NCBI GenBank assembly: GCA_965365285.1
Contig: CBDUBC010000025.1
Location: 1 to 29,893 of the forward strand
Reading direction: 5' to 3'
Source of the DNA: JAURDE01 sp965365285
GTDB taxonomy: Bacteria > Bdellovibrionota > Bacteriovoracia > Bacteriovoracales > Bacteriovoracaceae
Length of the DNA: 29,893 nt
In this document: one piece after another, positions 16,306-23,266 of the stretch
Layout: each line of letters begins with the position of its first letter
How positions within the stretch are numbered: the first letter of the stretch is position 1
Translations under genes and position numbers: made by a program
The notes under the pieces: generated by a model
What the model was told of the DNA's origin: nothing
The model's database searches: none
Seen by the model: only the letters and a program-made list of their open reading frames with translations

Positions 16306-17100
16306 ATGACGCTTATCATTCTTGGAATCTCCATAGGAATTATTTCCGCTCTTTTTGGAGTTGGTGGTGGGTTTCTCACCGTTCCCATCCTTCTCTCTCT
16401 TTTTCCTAAGGCCCCTTTTCAAACGGCGGTTGGAATCTCCTTAACCGTAATCTTTCTTAATTCAACGATGGTTAACTATAGATTTTTTAAGGTAGGAAAA
16501 CGGATCCCCAAACTCCTACTCATTTTCATTATTCTGGGAATGATTGCTGGAACCCAAGTTGGATCTCTAGGCTCTCTTTCCCTTTCTAAGGAAACGTTGA
16601 AAGCACTCCTCGGAATAATTATTCTTTTTGCTGGTCTAAAGACTCTTTTTATTAATACTAAGCAAAATCAAGATCCCAATCTCAGTAGAGCTAAAAACTA
16701 TTTAGCAGGTTTTATTATCACTTTCATTTCTGGAATTATTTCGGCCTTAACAGGCCTAGGTGGAGGAGTGACTCTGGTCCCTCTTTTTCTCTTTCTTCTT
16801 AAAGTTCAATTAAAAAACGTCTCTTTTTTCTCGAATATCTGTATGGCCTCTGGAGCTTTTATAGGAATGCTTAATTTCATCATTTTAGGAAAGGGCCATG
16901 AAATTGCCCTCCCGGGTGCTTTAGGTCCTTACCAGTTGGGATTCATTAATTTTGGAGTGGTCTTTTTTATATTTCTCGGAGGCTTTTTAGGGACTAAGTT
17001 GGGCGTTCACCTGAGCCCTAAATTAGGCCCTAAACTTTCAAAAATGCTCTTCGCATCGCTTCTTTTTGGTATTGCTTTAAAAATTCTTATACTTAAATAG
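16306..17100 (+). CDS. TauE/SafE-family sulfite/organosulfonate-type exporter
   Basis: Inner-membrane permease of the TauE/SafE (DUF81) family, about 264 residues with about eight helices in two repeats. Each repeat carries the glycine-rich hallmark: F-G-V-G-G-G-F-L-T-V-P in the first and T-G-L-G-G-G-V-T-L-V-P in the second. The family moves sulfur-containing or other small anions, but the substrate here cannot be read. I prefer ATG 16306 to ATG 16297 because the TTAGGA ribosome site ends only a base or so before 16297, while it is nine bases before 16306. No sulfur-metabolism genes are nearby. Confidence 0.92.
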   Translation: MTLIILGISIGIISALFGVGGGFLTVPILLSLFPKAPFQTAVGISLTVIFLNSTMVNYRFFKVGKRIPKLLLIFIILGMIAGTQVGSLGSLSLSKETLKALLGIIILFAGLKTLFINTKQNQDPNLSRAKNYLAGFIITFISGIISALTGLGGGVTLVPLFLFLLKVQLKNVSFFSNICMASGAFIGMLNFIILGKGHEIALPGALGPYQLGFINFGVVFFIFLGGFLGTKLGVHLSPKLGPKLSKMLFASLLFGIALKILILK

Positions 17101-17110
17101 AGCTTTTATC

Positions 17111-17139
17111 TTGACGAGATACCCTTCCCCCCCTATATT
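17111..17139 (+). promoter_or_regulatory. sigma-70-type promoter of tRNA-Asp
   Basis: TTGACG at 17111-17116 and TATATT at 17134-17139 are separated by exactly 17 bases, placing a start about 15 bases before the mature tRNA 5' end. This is the clearest promoter in the window. Confidence 0.75.
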
Positions 17140-17160
17140 CCTATCTCACTATAACTATGC

Positions 17161-17237
17161 GGGGGCGTAGTTAAGTTGGTTATAACGCCTGCCTGTCACG
17201 CAGGAGGCCGCGGGTTCGAGTCCCGTCGCTCCCGCCA
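17161..17237 (+). tRNA. tRNA-Asp (anticodon GTC)
   Basis: The full cloverleaf folds by eye. The acceptor stem 17161-17167 pairs with 17227-17233, with one G-T wobble. The D arm is GTTA/TAAC, the anticodon stem is CCTGC/GCAGG around loop CTGTCAC with GTC at 17195-17197, and the variable loop has five bases. The T arm GCGGG/CCCGT surrounds loop TTCGAGT. The discriminator is G, followed by an encoded CCA. It is a single tRNA, not part of a cluster. The downstream kinase gene begins 33 bases later and may be read through from the same promoter. Confidence 0.98.
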
Positions 17238-17270
17238 TTTATATTGCCTTGGACTGGTTAGTTACACGAG

Positions 17271-18569
17271 ATGTTTAAAAAAAAATTAAACCTCATATTA
17301 CTTGTAATCATCATCGCGACATTGCTAATATCCGCATTTGTAATTTCCAACGAAAGTAAAAAATCTAGAGAAGAGCTTAACTCTAGAGTAATTCTTTCTA
17401 TTTCTATTCTTAAAAACCTAGGCTTCAACGGCTTCATACACAATTTTAAAAACTATATTCTTCGAAATGAGGATCGTTTTTTTGAGAAAGCAGTAGTTAA
17501 CTTCAATAAAATTAATGACATCATTCGAGTTTACAAGGCAAAAGATCTTTCACCCGAAGAAATATCAATGCTCGATAAGGTTCATAAGGCATCTAATATT
17601 TATTATCAAAATTTAAAGATCGTTAAAGATCTAAGGGTCAATAAAAATCTCAACGATATTATTCAAATTGATAATCTTGTAAAAATCCCCGATGATATAA
17701 ATGAAGATACAGTTGTTAGTTTAAATAAAATTTTATTAATATTAAAGAATGAAATGTTGGAATCAGAAAAGACAGCTCGTTTATCTGACCTCTTATTTTA
17801 CTTAGTTGTTTTCTCTTTTGTTATTCTGCTTGGTATTCTCTATTTTTATGAAATCTTAAAACTAGAACATTCCAATGAAAGTTTGAGAGTTGCAAATGAA
17901 GAGTTGCTTCAGTTTTCTTATCGGAGCTCGCACGATCTCAAAGCACCACTAACAACTATAAAAGGTCTTGCAGGATTTATTGAAGAAGACCTTACAAGCG
18001 GTAACTATAAAGAAGTAAAAGAAAATGCCCTAAAAATTATGACTCAATCCGCAAAACTAGAAAATCTTGTCACAGAAATTCTTAATCTTGCAAAAATGGA
18101 CATTCAATCCTTGAAAGCCGAGATCGTAGATTTGAACGAGCTTGCCAAAGACATAAAAGAAAGTCATCAGCACCTTTTGAATATCAACCATGTTGATCTC
18201 CAAGTACATATTGTAACCACAAGGCCGCACGCAACATTTAAAACTTATCTCTATCAAATCCTTAGTAATATTATTATTAACGGTATTAAGTATTTTGACT
18301 CTCAAAAAAATGAAAGATTCGTAAAGTTAAACATCAGAGATGATTCAAAAAACCTCCTCATCACCATTGAAGATAATGGCATTGGAATACCCGCTGAAAA
18401 TAAAGAGGCTGTCTATGAAATTTTCAAGAAATTTCATTCTGATAATGCGCTAGGCTCTGGGCTTGGTATGTACATTGTCAAAAAATCAATTAAAACTTTA
18501 GGTGCAAATATCGACTATGAGTCCTCTTCAAAGGGAACAAAGTTTGAAATTACTATACCTACAAGGTAG
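17271..18569 (+). CDS. membrane sensor histidine kinase
   Basis: A 432-residue inner-membrane kinase. TM1 is residues ~7-26, a periplasmic sensor ~27-172, TM2 ~174-194 and a short linker ~195-212. The HisKA domain has the phospho-His H221 in R-S-S-H-D-L-K-A-P-L. The ATPase domain has the N box around N333-N337, G1 E-D-N-G-I-G-I-P (D368) and G2 G-S-G-L-G-M near 395-400. All catalytic boxes are intact. The sensor holds GFNGFIHNFKNYILR at 51-65, repeated almost exactly in the hybrid kinase at 23267-25585. There is no obvious ribosome site beyond ACGAG. The cognate receiver follows 12 bases after the stop, so they form a pair. Confidence 0.93.
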   Translation: MFKKKLNLILLVIIIATLLISAFVISNESKKSREELNSRVILSISILKNLGFNGFIHNFKNYILRNEDRFFEKAVVNFNKINDIIRVYKAKDLSPEEISMLDKVHKASNIYYQNLKIVKDLRVNKNLNDIIQIDNLVKIPDDINEDTVVSLNKILLILKNEMLESEKTARLSDLLFYLVVFSFVILLGILYFYEILKLEHSNESLRVANEELLQFSYRSSHDLKAPLTTIKGLAGFIEEDLTSGNYKEVKENALKIMTQSAKLENLVTEILNLAKMDIQSLKAEIVDLNELAKDIKESHQHLLNINHVDLQVHIVTTRPHATFKTYLYQILSNIIINGIKYFDSQKNERFVKLNIRDDSKNLLITIEDNGIGIPAENKEAVYEIFKKFHSDNALGSGLGMYIVKKSIKTLGANIDYESSSKGTKFEITIPTR

Positions 18570-18581
18570 GAGCTTTTTTTA

Positions 18582-19016
18582 ATGGAAAAATTATCTTTTT
18601 TAATTGTAGATGATAGCGAAATGGATAGATATATTCTCAAGCGAAATCTTAAAAAAATATACCCCGACTCCGAAATATTTGAGCAGAGAGATGGTCAGGA
18701 AGCCATACAATTCTTACAGGATTATGAAAATAAGAAAAAGAGTCTTGGAGAAAGCTTCCCTCCTATACTCACTTTTCTTGATATAAACATGCCAATGATG
18801 AATGGATTTAGATTTCTTGATGAGTTTAAACCGATTAAAGACTCTAATCAAGAGTATCAATCTTGTGTAATTATGATGTTTACTTCTTCTCAAAGAGAAT
18901 CTGATAAGCAAAAAGCATTTTCCTATGATTTTGTAAAAGAGTATATTGTCAAAGGTGACAATAATATTGATCAAATTAAAAGTAAAATTGAGTCTGTGTT
19001 AACTTTATCTAAATAG
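18582..19016 (+). CDS. single-domain response regulator paired with the upstream kinase
   Basis: A 144-residue receiver with no output domain: acidic D10-D11, phospho-acceptor D67 in TFLDINMPMMNG, switch T101 in M-M-F-T-S-S and K124 in Y-I-V-K-G-D. The Lys is not followed by the usual Pro. This longer style, with an extra charged insert (N-K-K-K-S-L-G-E-S) before strand 3, recalls Rcp1/CheY-like receivers that pair with phytochrome-type kinases. An AGGAGC lies nine bases before the ATG, and the gene starts 12 bases after the kinase. Phosphotransfer from that kinase is the natural inference; the output target is unknown. Confidence 0.93.
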   Translation: MEKLSFLIVDDSEMDRYILKRNLKKIYPDSEIFEQRDGQEAIQFLQDYENKKKSLGESFPPILTFLDINMPMMNGFRFLDEFKPIKDSNQEYQSCVIMMFTSSQRESDKQKAFSYDFVKEYIVKGDNNIDQIKSKIESVLTLSK

Positions 19017-19057
19017 CAACCTTTCTCTTCACAAACACTTAATTCCACTTTCATAAA

Positions 19058-19516
19058 TTAGGAAAAACCTTTTTGGCTAAGAATTTTATTTAATGAGTTG
19101 GTAAAAGCGATTTTATCTTTATTATTATAGGAGCTTGGGCCTCCTGTGATGAGTCCGTTGTCTCGGAGATCTTTCATGAAATCTCTTATCGAAAGCTTTT
19201 CACTGATAGTATCTTCATCATAGAGCTCACCTCTTGGGTTAATAGCAAGAGCTCCTTTCTTGACAACATCGCCTGCCAGAGGAAGGTCTGCTGTTATAAC
19301 AACATCCTCCACTGAGCAGTTTTCACTTATGTATTGATCTGCTACATCTGCTCCACTATCTACTTTAACAAATGAAATGAGATCAGTTCTTGGAAAGTTC
19401 ATATAGGAGTTAGCAACAAGACATACTTTTACTTTAAATCTATTTGAGAAATTAAAAACGACCTCTTTAACCGCTTTTGGACATGCATCAGCGTCTATCC
19501 AAATTTGAGAACTCAT
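19058..19516 (-). CDS. YaiI/YqxD (DUF188) family protein
   Basis: A 152-residue cytoplasmic protein of the UPF0178/DUF188 family, thought from its fold to be PIN-like, though the role is not settled. Family marks are I-W-I-D-A-D-A-C-P-K near the N-terminus, the D-S-G-A-D-V-A-D block, V-I-T-A-D-L-P-L-A with conserved Asp, I-N-P-R-G-E-L-Y and the G-G-P motif near the C-terminus. The conserved acidic residues would suit metal binding. Its ATG overlaps the helicase stop by four bases (ATGA), so it is translationally coupled to the RNA helicase. Confidence 0.92.
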   Translation of the reverse strand: MSSQIWIDADACPKAVKEVVFNFSNRFKVKVCLVANSYMNFPRTDLISFVKVDSGADVADQYISENCSVEDVVITADLPLAGDVVKKGALAINPRGELYDEDTISEKLSIRDFMKDLRDNGLITGGPSSYNNKDKIAFTNSLNKILSQKGFS

Positions 19517-20712
19517 CTTTTAGTTTTTCTCTTTGAGGTCTTCTTTTTTGATGGTGTTGGTTTTGGTGTAATTCCTTCTACTCCATGAAATTCATGTGTA
19601 TCATCGACTGGAATTTTAAACTTTATACACTTTTCAATTTCTTTAAGAAGCTTTCTCTCATTTGGGTCACAAAAAGAAATGGCCACGCCTTTTCGACCAG
19701 CTCTGGCCGTTCGCCCGATTCTATGAACATAACTTTTTGGATCATCTGGGAGATCATAATTAATCACGTGAGTGATGCTAGAAACATCAATCCCTCTCGC
19801 TGCAATATCAGTAGCGACGAGAACTTTTAGTTTTCCTTGCTTAAAGCCATCAAGGGCCTTTTCTCTCGCACCTTGCGATTTGTTACCGTGAATGGCCGCA
19901 GAAAGGATATTTGCCTTTTCTAAATGTTGAACCACTCTATTTGCCCCGTGCTTAGTTCTTGTGAACACAAGGACATGTTTAAGTGATTTCTTTTGTAAGA
20001 GGATTTTTAATAATTTAGGTTTATTTGATTTTTCTACAAAATTAATCTTTTGATCAATTCGTTCAACCGTTGTTGACTCTGGAGTTACTTCAACTCTTTT
20101 TGGATTTTTTAATAATTTTTTAGAAAGCTCAGCAATATCTTGAGGCATGGTTGCTGAAAAAAGAAGAGTCTGTCTTTTAGAGGGCAATTTTTCTATAATT
20201 TTATTAACGTCTCTTATAAATCCCATATCAAGCATTCTGTCGGCCTCATCCAGAACAAAAACTTCTAGTTGCTCAAATAATATATGTCCATCTCCCATCA
20301 AATCAAGAAGCCTTCCTGGTGTAGCTATAATTATATCTACCCCTCTTGAAACTTTTGCAATTTGAGGTCTTGAACTTACTCCTCCAAATATAACAACACT
20401 AGAGATTCCAAGTCCTTTTCCGTATCCCTTAATATTTTCCTCAATTTGTTTGGCAAGTTCTCTTGTTGGGGACAAGATTAAACACCTCATACGAGCAGGT
20501 CTTGTTCTAACTTTATTGGCAAGTAATTTTGCTAAAATAGGTAGAGAAAAAGCGGCCGTTTTTCCAGTTCCTGTTTGAGCAATACCTAGTATATCTCCAC
20601 CTTCTAAGAGGTGAGGGATTGATTGTTCCTGAATAGGTGTTGGTTTGGTATAACCTTTTTGCTTAACTGAATTTAAAATAGAAGTTGGTAAATTGAACTC
20701 ATTAAAAGACAT
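19513..20712 (-). CDS. DEAD-box ATP-dependent RNA helicase, RhlE-like
   Basis: A 399-residue RNA helicase. All motifs are seen in order: Q motif (P-T-P-I-Q, ~24-28), Walker A AQTGTGKT (45-52), P-T-R-E-L-A, T-P-G-R, DEAD (155-158), S-A-T (186-188), L-V-F-T-R-T-K, A-T-D-I-A-A-R-G-I-D and H-R-I-G-R-T-A-R. The two RecA lobes are followed by a short basic tail (K-K-K-T-S-K-R-K-T-K-R) for RNA contact. The length and F-x-x-F-x-L-x-x-x-I-L start fit the RhlE group rather than CsdA or DbpA. GAGGAAT lies just before the ATG. Such genes are often cold-induced; the upstream region shows a repeated ACCTA dyad. Confidence 0.95.
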   Translation of the reverse strand: MSFNEFNLPTSILNSVKQKGYTKPTPIQEQSIPHLLEGGDILGIAQTGTGKTAAFSLPILAKLLANKVRTRPARMRCLILSPTRELAKQIEENIKGYGKGLGISSVVIFGGVSSRPQIAKVSRGVDIIIATPGRLLDLMGDGHILFEQLEVFVLDEADRMLDMGFIRDVNKIIEKLPSKRQTLLFSATMPQDIAELSKKLLKNPKRVEVTPESTTVERIDQKINFVEKSNKPKLLKILLQKKSLKHVLVFTRTKHGANRVVQHLEKANILSAAIHGNKSQGAREKALDGFKQGKLKVLVATDIAARGIDVSSITHVINYDLPDDPKSYVHRIGRTARAGRKGVAISFCDPNERKLLKEIEKCIKFKIPVDDTHEFHGVEGITPKPTPSKKKTSKRKTKR

Positions 20713-20832
20713 ATAATATTCCTCGTTTGTTAATCCCTAATCCAAATACCGAGATTAACTAGAATGTTATATGTATCCAGATAAATCCTTTCTATCCTCT
20801 TTATACTCACAATACCAACTAAAGAATCTTTT

Positions 20833-20868
20833 ACCTATAGGTTTATACCTAATATCTGATACTTAGGT
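20833..20868. promoter_or_regulatory. ACCTA/TAGGT dyads upstream of the helicase gene
   Basis: Within the 264-base gene-free stretch between the lipoprotein and helicase genes, ACCTATAGGT (20833-20842, a perfect 10-base palindrome) is followed by ACCTAA (20847) and TTAGGT (20863). The same pentamer thus occurs four times in 36 bases as two inverted pairs. It lies about 120-155 bases upstream of the helicase start. It may be a tandem operator or a leader structure. I see nothing else there except a good ribosome site for the helicase. Confidence 0.4.
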
Positions 20869-20976
20869 CATTGATGGCGAGAACTATAGTCACTCAAAAT
20901 GGATATATCTATTAAAAGGAGATAAGTTTCTTATTTCTTGAATTTAATTATGATTTTATAAAAAAATATTTATAAG

Positions 20977-21414
20977 TTAAGGATAATGAATAGTGATTAT
21001 TTTTAGTTTTTTCTCAGAATTAAAATTATTGACCCAGACTTCACCTTGACCATACATCACACCTGCTGATTGACAAAAAAAAGTATTTCTATCTTGGTTC
21101 AGAATGACATTTTTAATTTTTTCATTAAAAATAAGTGCATAGTTCTTAACAAAATCTTTCGTATTTTTAATTAAAAGATTCTTCTTTGAAAAATGGTTTA
21201 GAGGATAATGGATCATTTTGGCCAATTCCTCGGAGTCATCTTTATTTAATAAACGAACAAGTTTTTCATGAAACTTTAAAAAATCGTTTCGATCCTCAAG
21301 AGCTAAGTGGTACTTAACATTACAACCCGAATTATTATTGCTCGGTGGAGTCAAGATAGGGTTTTTTGCACATCCACTTATAATTATTATAAAAAAAATA
21401 AATAGCTTTATAAT
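20977..21414 (-). CDS. lipoprotein, probable ATT start codon
   Basis: From the first ATG/GTG/TTG in frame (TTG 21354) this would be a 125-residue soluble protein. The frame continues upstream to a TAG at 21424-21426, and the added residues spell a full lipoprotein signal: I-I-K-L-F-I-F-F-I-I-I-I-S-G-C, with lipobox I-S-G-C and Cys at position 15. The only starts there are non-standard. ATT at 21412-21414 lies six bases after AGGAG, ideal spacing. The mature +2/+3 residues are Ala-Lys, consistent with outer-membrane sorting. The 131-residue mature part is unrecognised; A-K-M-I-H-Y-P-L and S-A-G-V-M-Y-G-Q-G-E-V-W recall small NTF2-like hypothetical proteins. It is divergent from the esterase gene. 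Confidence 0.75.
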   Translation of the reverse strand: MIKLFIFFIIIISGCAKNPILTPPSNNNSGCNVKYHLALEDRNDFLKFHEKLVRLLNKDDSEELAKMIHYPLNHFSKKNLLIKNTKDFVKNYALIFNEKIKNVILNQDRNTFFCQSAGVMYGQGEVWVNNFNSEKKLKIITIHYP

Positions 21415-21635
21415 TTTATACTCCTATAAAAGCTAGTTCACTTAAAGAACGAAAATTTTTAAGTAATCTCGAACATCCCATTAAATATATCCCTAAAAAT
21501 ATTATATGAAACTTGCTTAGAAAACACTTTATTCACAGAGTATTACATTGATTAAAATTAAAACAATCAACTATTTGTCTAAGGCAAATTGCTCCTTACC
21601 ATTACCTCCTCCACTTAATTAGTTAAAATAAAAGT

Positions 21636-22499
21636 ATGAGAAAAATAATACTTATTTTATTAATGACTTTTACATTCCCCCTATTTTCTTTCGTTGGTGG
21701 TATCGGCACCAAAAAAGCCTCCTTGGCCGTAGAAGAAAATCTTAGAGGTAAAACAGACATCTTTTTTCCTAAATCAATTAAAGGAAAGATCCCCCTAATC
21801 ATTTCGTTACATGGTTATCGTGGAAACCAAAAGCTTCAAGAAGTTTTGGCCCCAATGAGAAAATACGTCGCTAGAAAGGGTTTTGTCTTAGCTGTCCCCA
21901 ATGGTCTTATTAACAGTGAGGGACAGAGATACTGGAACGCTCATGAAGCGTGCTGTGACTTTGATCGAAAAGGGCATGATGACGTTGCCTTCATTAAGAA
22001 TCTTATTTATGAAACAGCAAAAAGATATCCGATTGATCTGAAAAGAGTTTATCTCTTTGGTCACTCCAATGGCGGTTTTATGAGCCATAAAATTGCCTGC
22101 GAAGCTGGTGGCCTTATCAAAGGTATTGCATCTTGGGCGGGAAGTAGTCCAAGCACAATGAAGAGCTGTAAATCACCTGTAAGTGTTCTTCAAATACACG
22201 GAACCTCTGACAAAACCATACTCTACGAAGGGGGAGATATTGTTGGATTTAAATACCCTTCTGCAGAGGCGATTGTGAACAACTGGGCCCAGTTCAATCA
22301 ATGTAATCCTAAAATGATTTCAAGCTCGAAGCAACGAGGTGCCCTAGCAGGATTTTACCGAACTCTCTATCAAAAGACCTGGAGTCAATGTAAGCAAGGA
22401 AGTAAAGTCACGTTATGGAAGGCAAATAGAGGAAAACACGTTTCCTTACTCGGTCTCCCTTTCACGGAAAAAATAATAGACCACTTATTATCTATGTAA
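21636..22499 (+). CDS. secreted alpha/beta-hydrolase, PHB depolymerase/feruloyl esterase-like (LpqC type)
   Basis: A 287-residue exported esterase. Residues 1-18 form a signal peptide (M-R-K-I-I-L-I-L-L-M...F-S). The oxyanion segment is L-H-G-Y-R-G (58-63), the nucleophile is S144 in GHSNGGFMSH, the acid is D192 in H-G-T-S-D-K and the base is H268 in R-G-K-H-V. The A-C-C-D-F pair (C106-C107) and W-A-G are typical of the poly(3-hydroxybutyrate) depolymerase/LpqC group. The substrate is not fixed: polyester, feruloyl-type or other esters are possible. The enzyme would act in the periplasm or outside, which suits a degradative lifestyle. There is no clear ribosome site before ATG 21636. The 221-base upstream gap holds no gene. 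Confidence 0.88.
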   Translation: MRKIILILLMTFTFPLFSFVGGIGTKKASLAVEENLRGKTDIFFPKSIKGKIPLIISLHGYRGNQKLQEVLAPMRKYVARKGFVLAVPNGLINSEGQRYWNAHEACCDFDRKGHDDVAFIKNLIYETAKRYPIDLKRVYLFGHSNGGFMSHKIACEAGGLIKGIASWAGSSPSTMKSCKSPVSVLQIHGTSDKTILYEGGDIVGFKYPSAEAIVNNWAQFNQCNPKMISSSKQRGALAGFYRTLYQKTWSQCKQGSKVTLWKANRGKHVSLLGLPFTEKIIDHLLSM

Positions 22500-22632
22500 G
22501 AATTTTTAAGTACAAAAACTATAAAAAAGCTAACTTGCCCCTAATTTATCAATAACAACTCCAAGAGCCGATTTTAGTTTGTTTAAAAACTATCTCTCAT
22601 CTCTTTAAATTTAGAGGTACCCTTTTATTGAT

Positions 22633-23202
22633 TTATATGGCACTTGGCAGAAAATTATCTTCAATTATGAATCGAATATGCTCAGGTGAAGTATGGTGAT
22701 AATCTGCTAGTTTTTGTAAGAAACGATCAATCCCATTTTGATTACCCTCTCGAAAGTCTTTAATTGCCATTGTGATGTCTCGCGTAGCGAGTCCCAGAGA
22801 AAACTTATAGAGATCTTCTATTTCTTTATTCCTGAGGCTTCTCTGCTTAGAAACTCGATTAAAGTAACTAATACCTTTAGATATTTTTCTACTACTCTCA
22901 TAAGAGAGCTCAAAGCGCTGAGAAATATCTCTCGCTAATCGCTCTACTCCTAATCGCTCTATTTTTGCACCCACTCTCTCAAGGTCTTTTGGTGAAACTT
23001 CATGAGTTTCGAATTCAGTACCAGAGCTTCGAACCCGAACATAACCGATCAGAGGATTAATCCCTAGGGTGAGAATTGTTACACCAACAGCATATGCCCT
23101 AGACTTTGTATCGGCATCGTCCCAATTAGAAAGGACGTAGTAGCTTGGTATCCCACAGCCAACTAAACTTAAAAGGCAAAATCCTAAAACAATATTTTTC
23201 AT
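22633..23202 (-). CDS. hypothetical lipoprotein
   Basis: A 189-residue lipoprotein: M-K-N-I-V-L-G-F-C-L-L-S-L-V-G-C with lipobox L-V-G-C and lipid Cys at C16. Next comes a second hydrophobic stretch (A-V-G-V-T-I-L-T-L-G-I-N-P-L-I-G, ~43-58), then a charged, mostly helical region of about 120 residues. I do not recognise the family. I start at ATG 23202 rather than TTG 23214 because the GAGGACC between them is the natural ribosome site. It is convergent with the esterase gene across 133 bases in which I see no gene and no clear terminator. It lies downstream of the hybrid kinase region on the same strand only in orientation; no functional link is evident. Confidence 0.75.
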   Translation of the reverse strand: MKNIVLGFCLLSLVGCGIPSYYVLSNWDDADTKSRAYAVGVTILTLGINPLIGYVRVRSSGTEFETHEVSPKDLERVGAKIERLGVERLARDISQRFELSYESSRKISKGISYFNRVSKQRSLRNKEIEDLYKFSLGLATRDITMAIKDFREGNQNGIDRFLQKLADYHHTSPEHIRFIIEDNFLPSAI

Positions 23203-23266
23203 AAAGGTCCTCAAGTAAAAATATTGTTTATTTTATAATGAAAAAAAAAGGTATTGCAATTAGGAC

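Noticed and set aside
17161..17237. tRNA-Asp as an attachment site for an integrated element.
   Set aside because: The 3' end of the tRNA is not repeated elsewhere in the window as far as I can see, and no integrase or phage gene follows.
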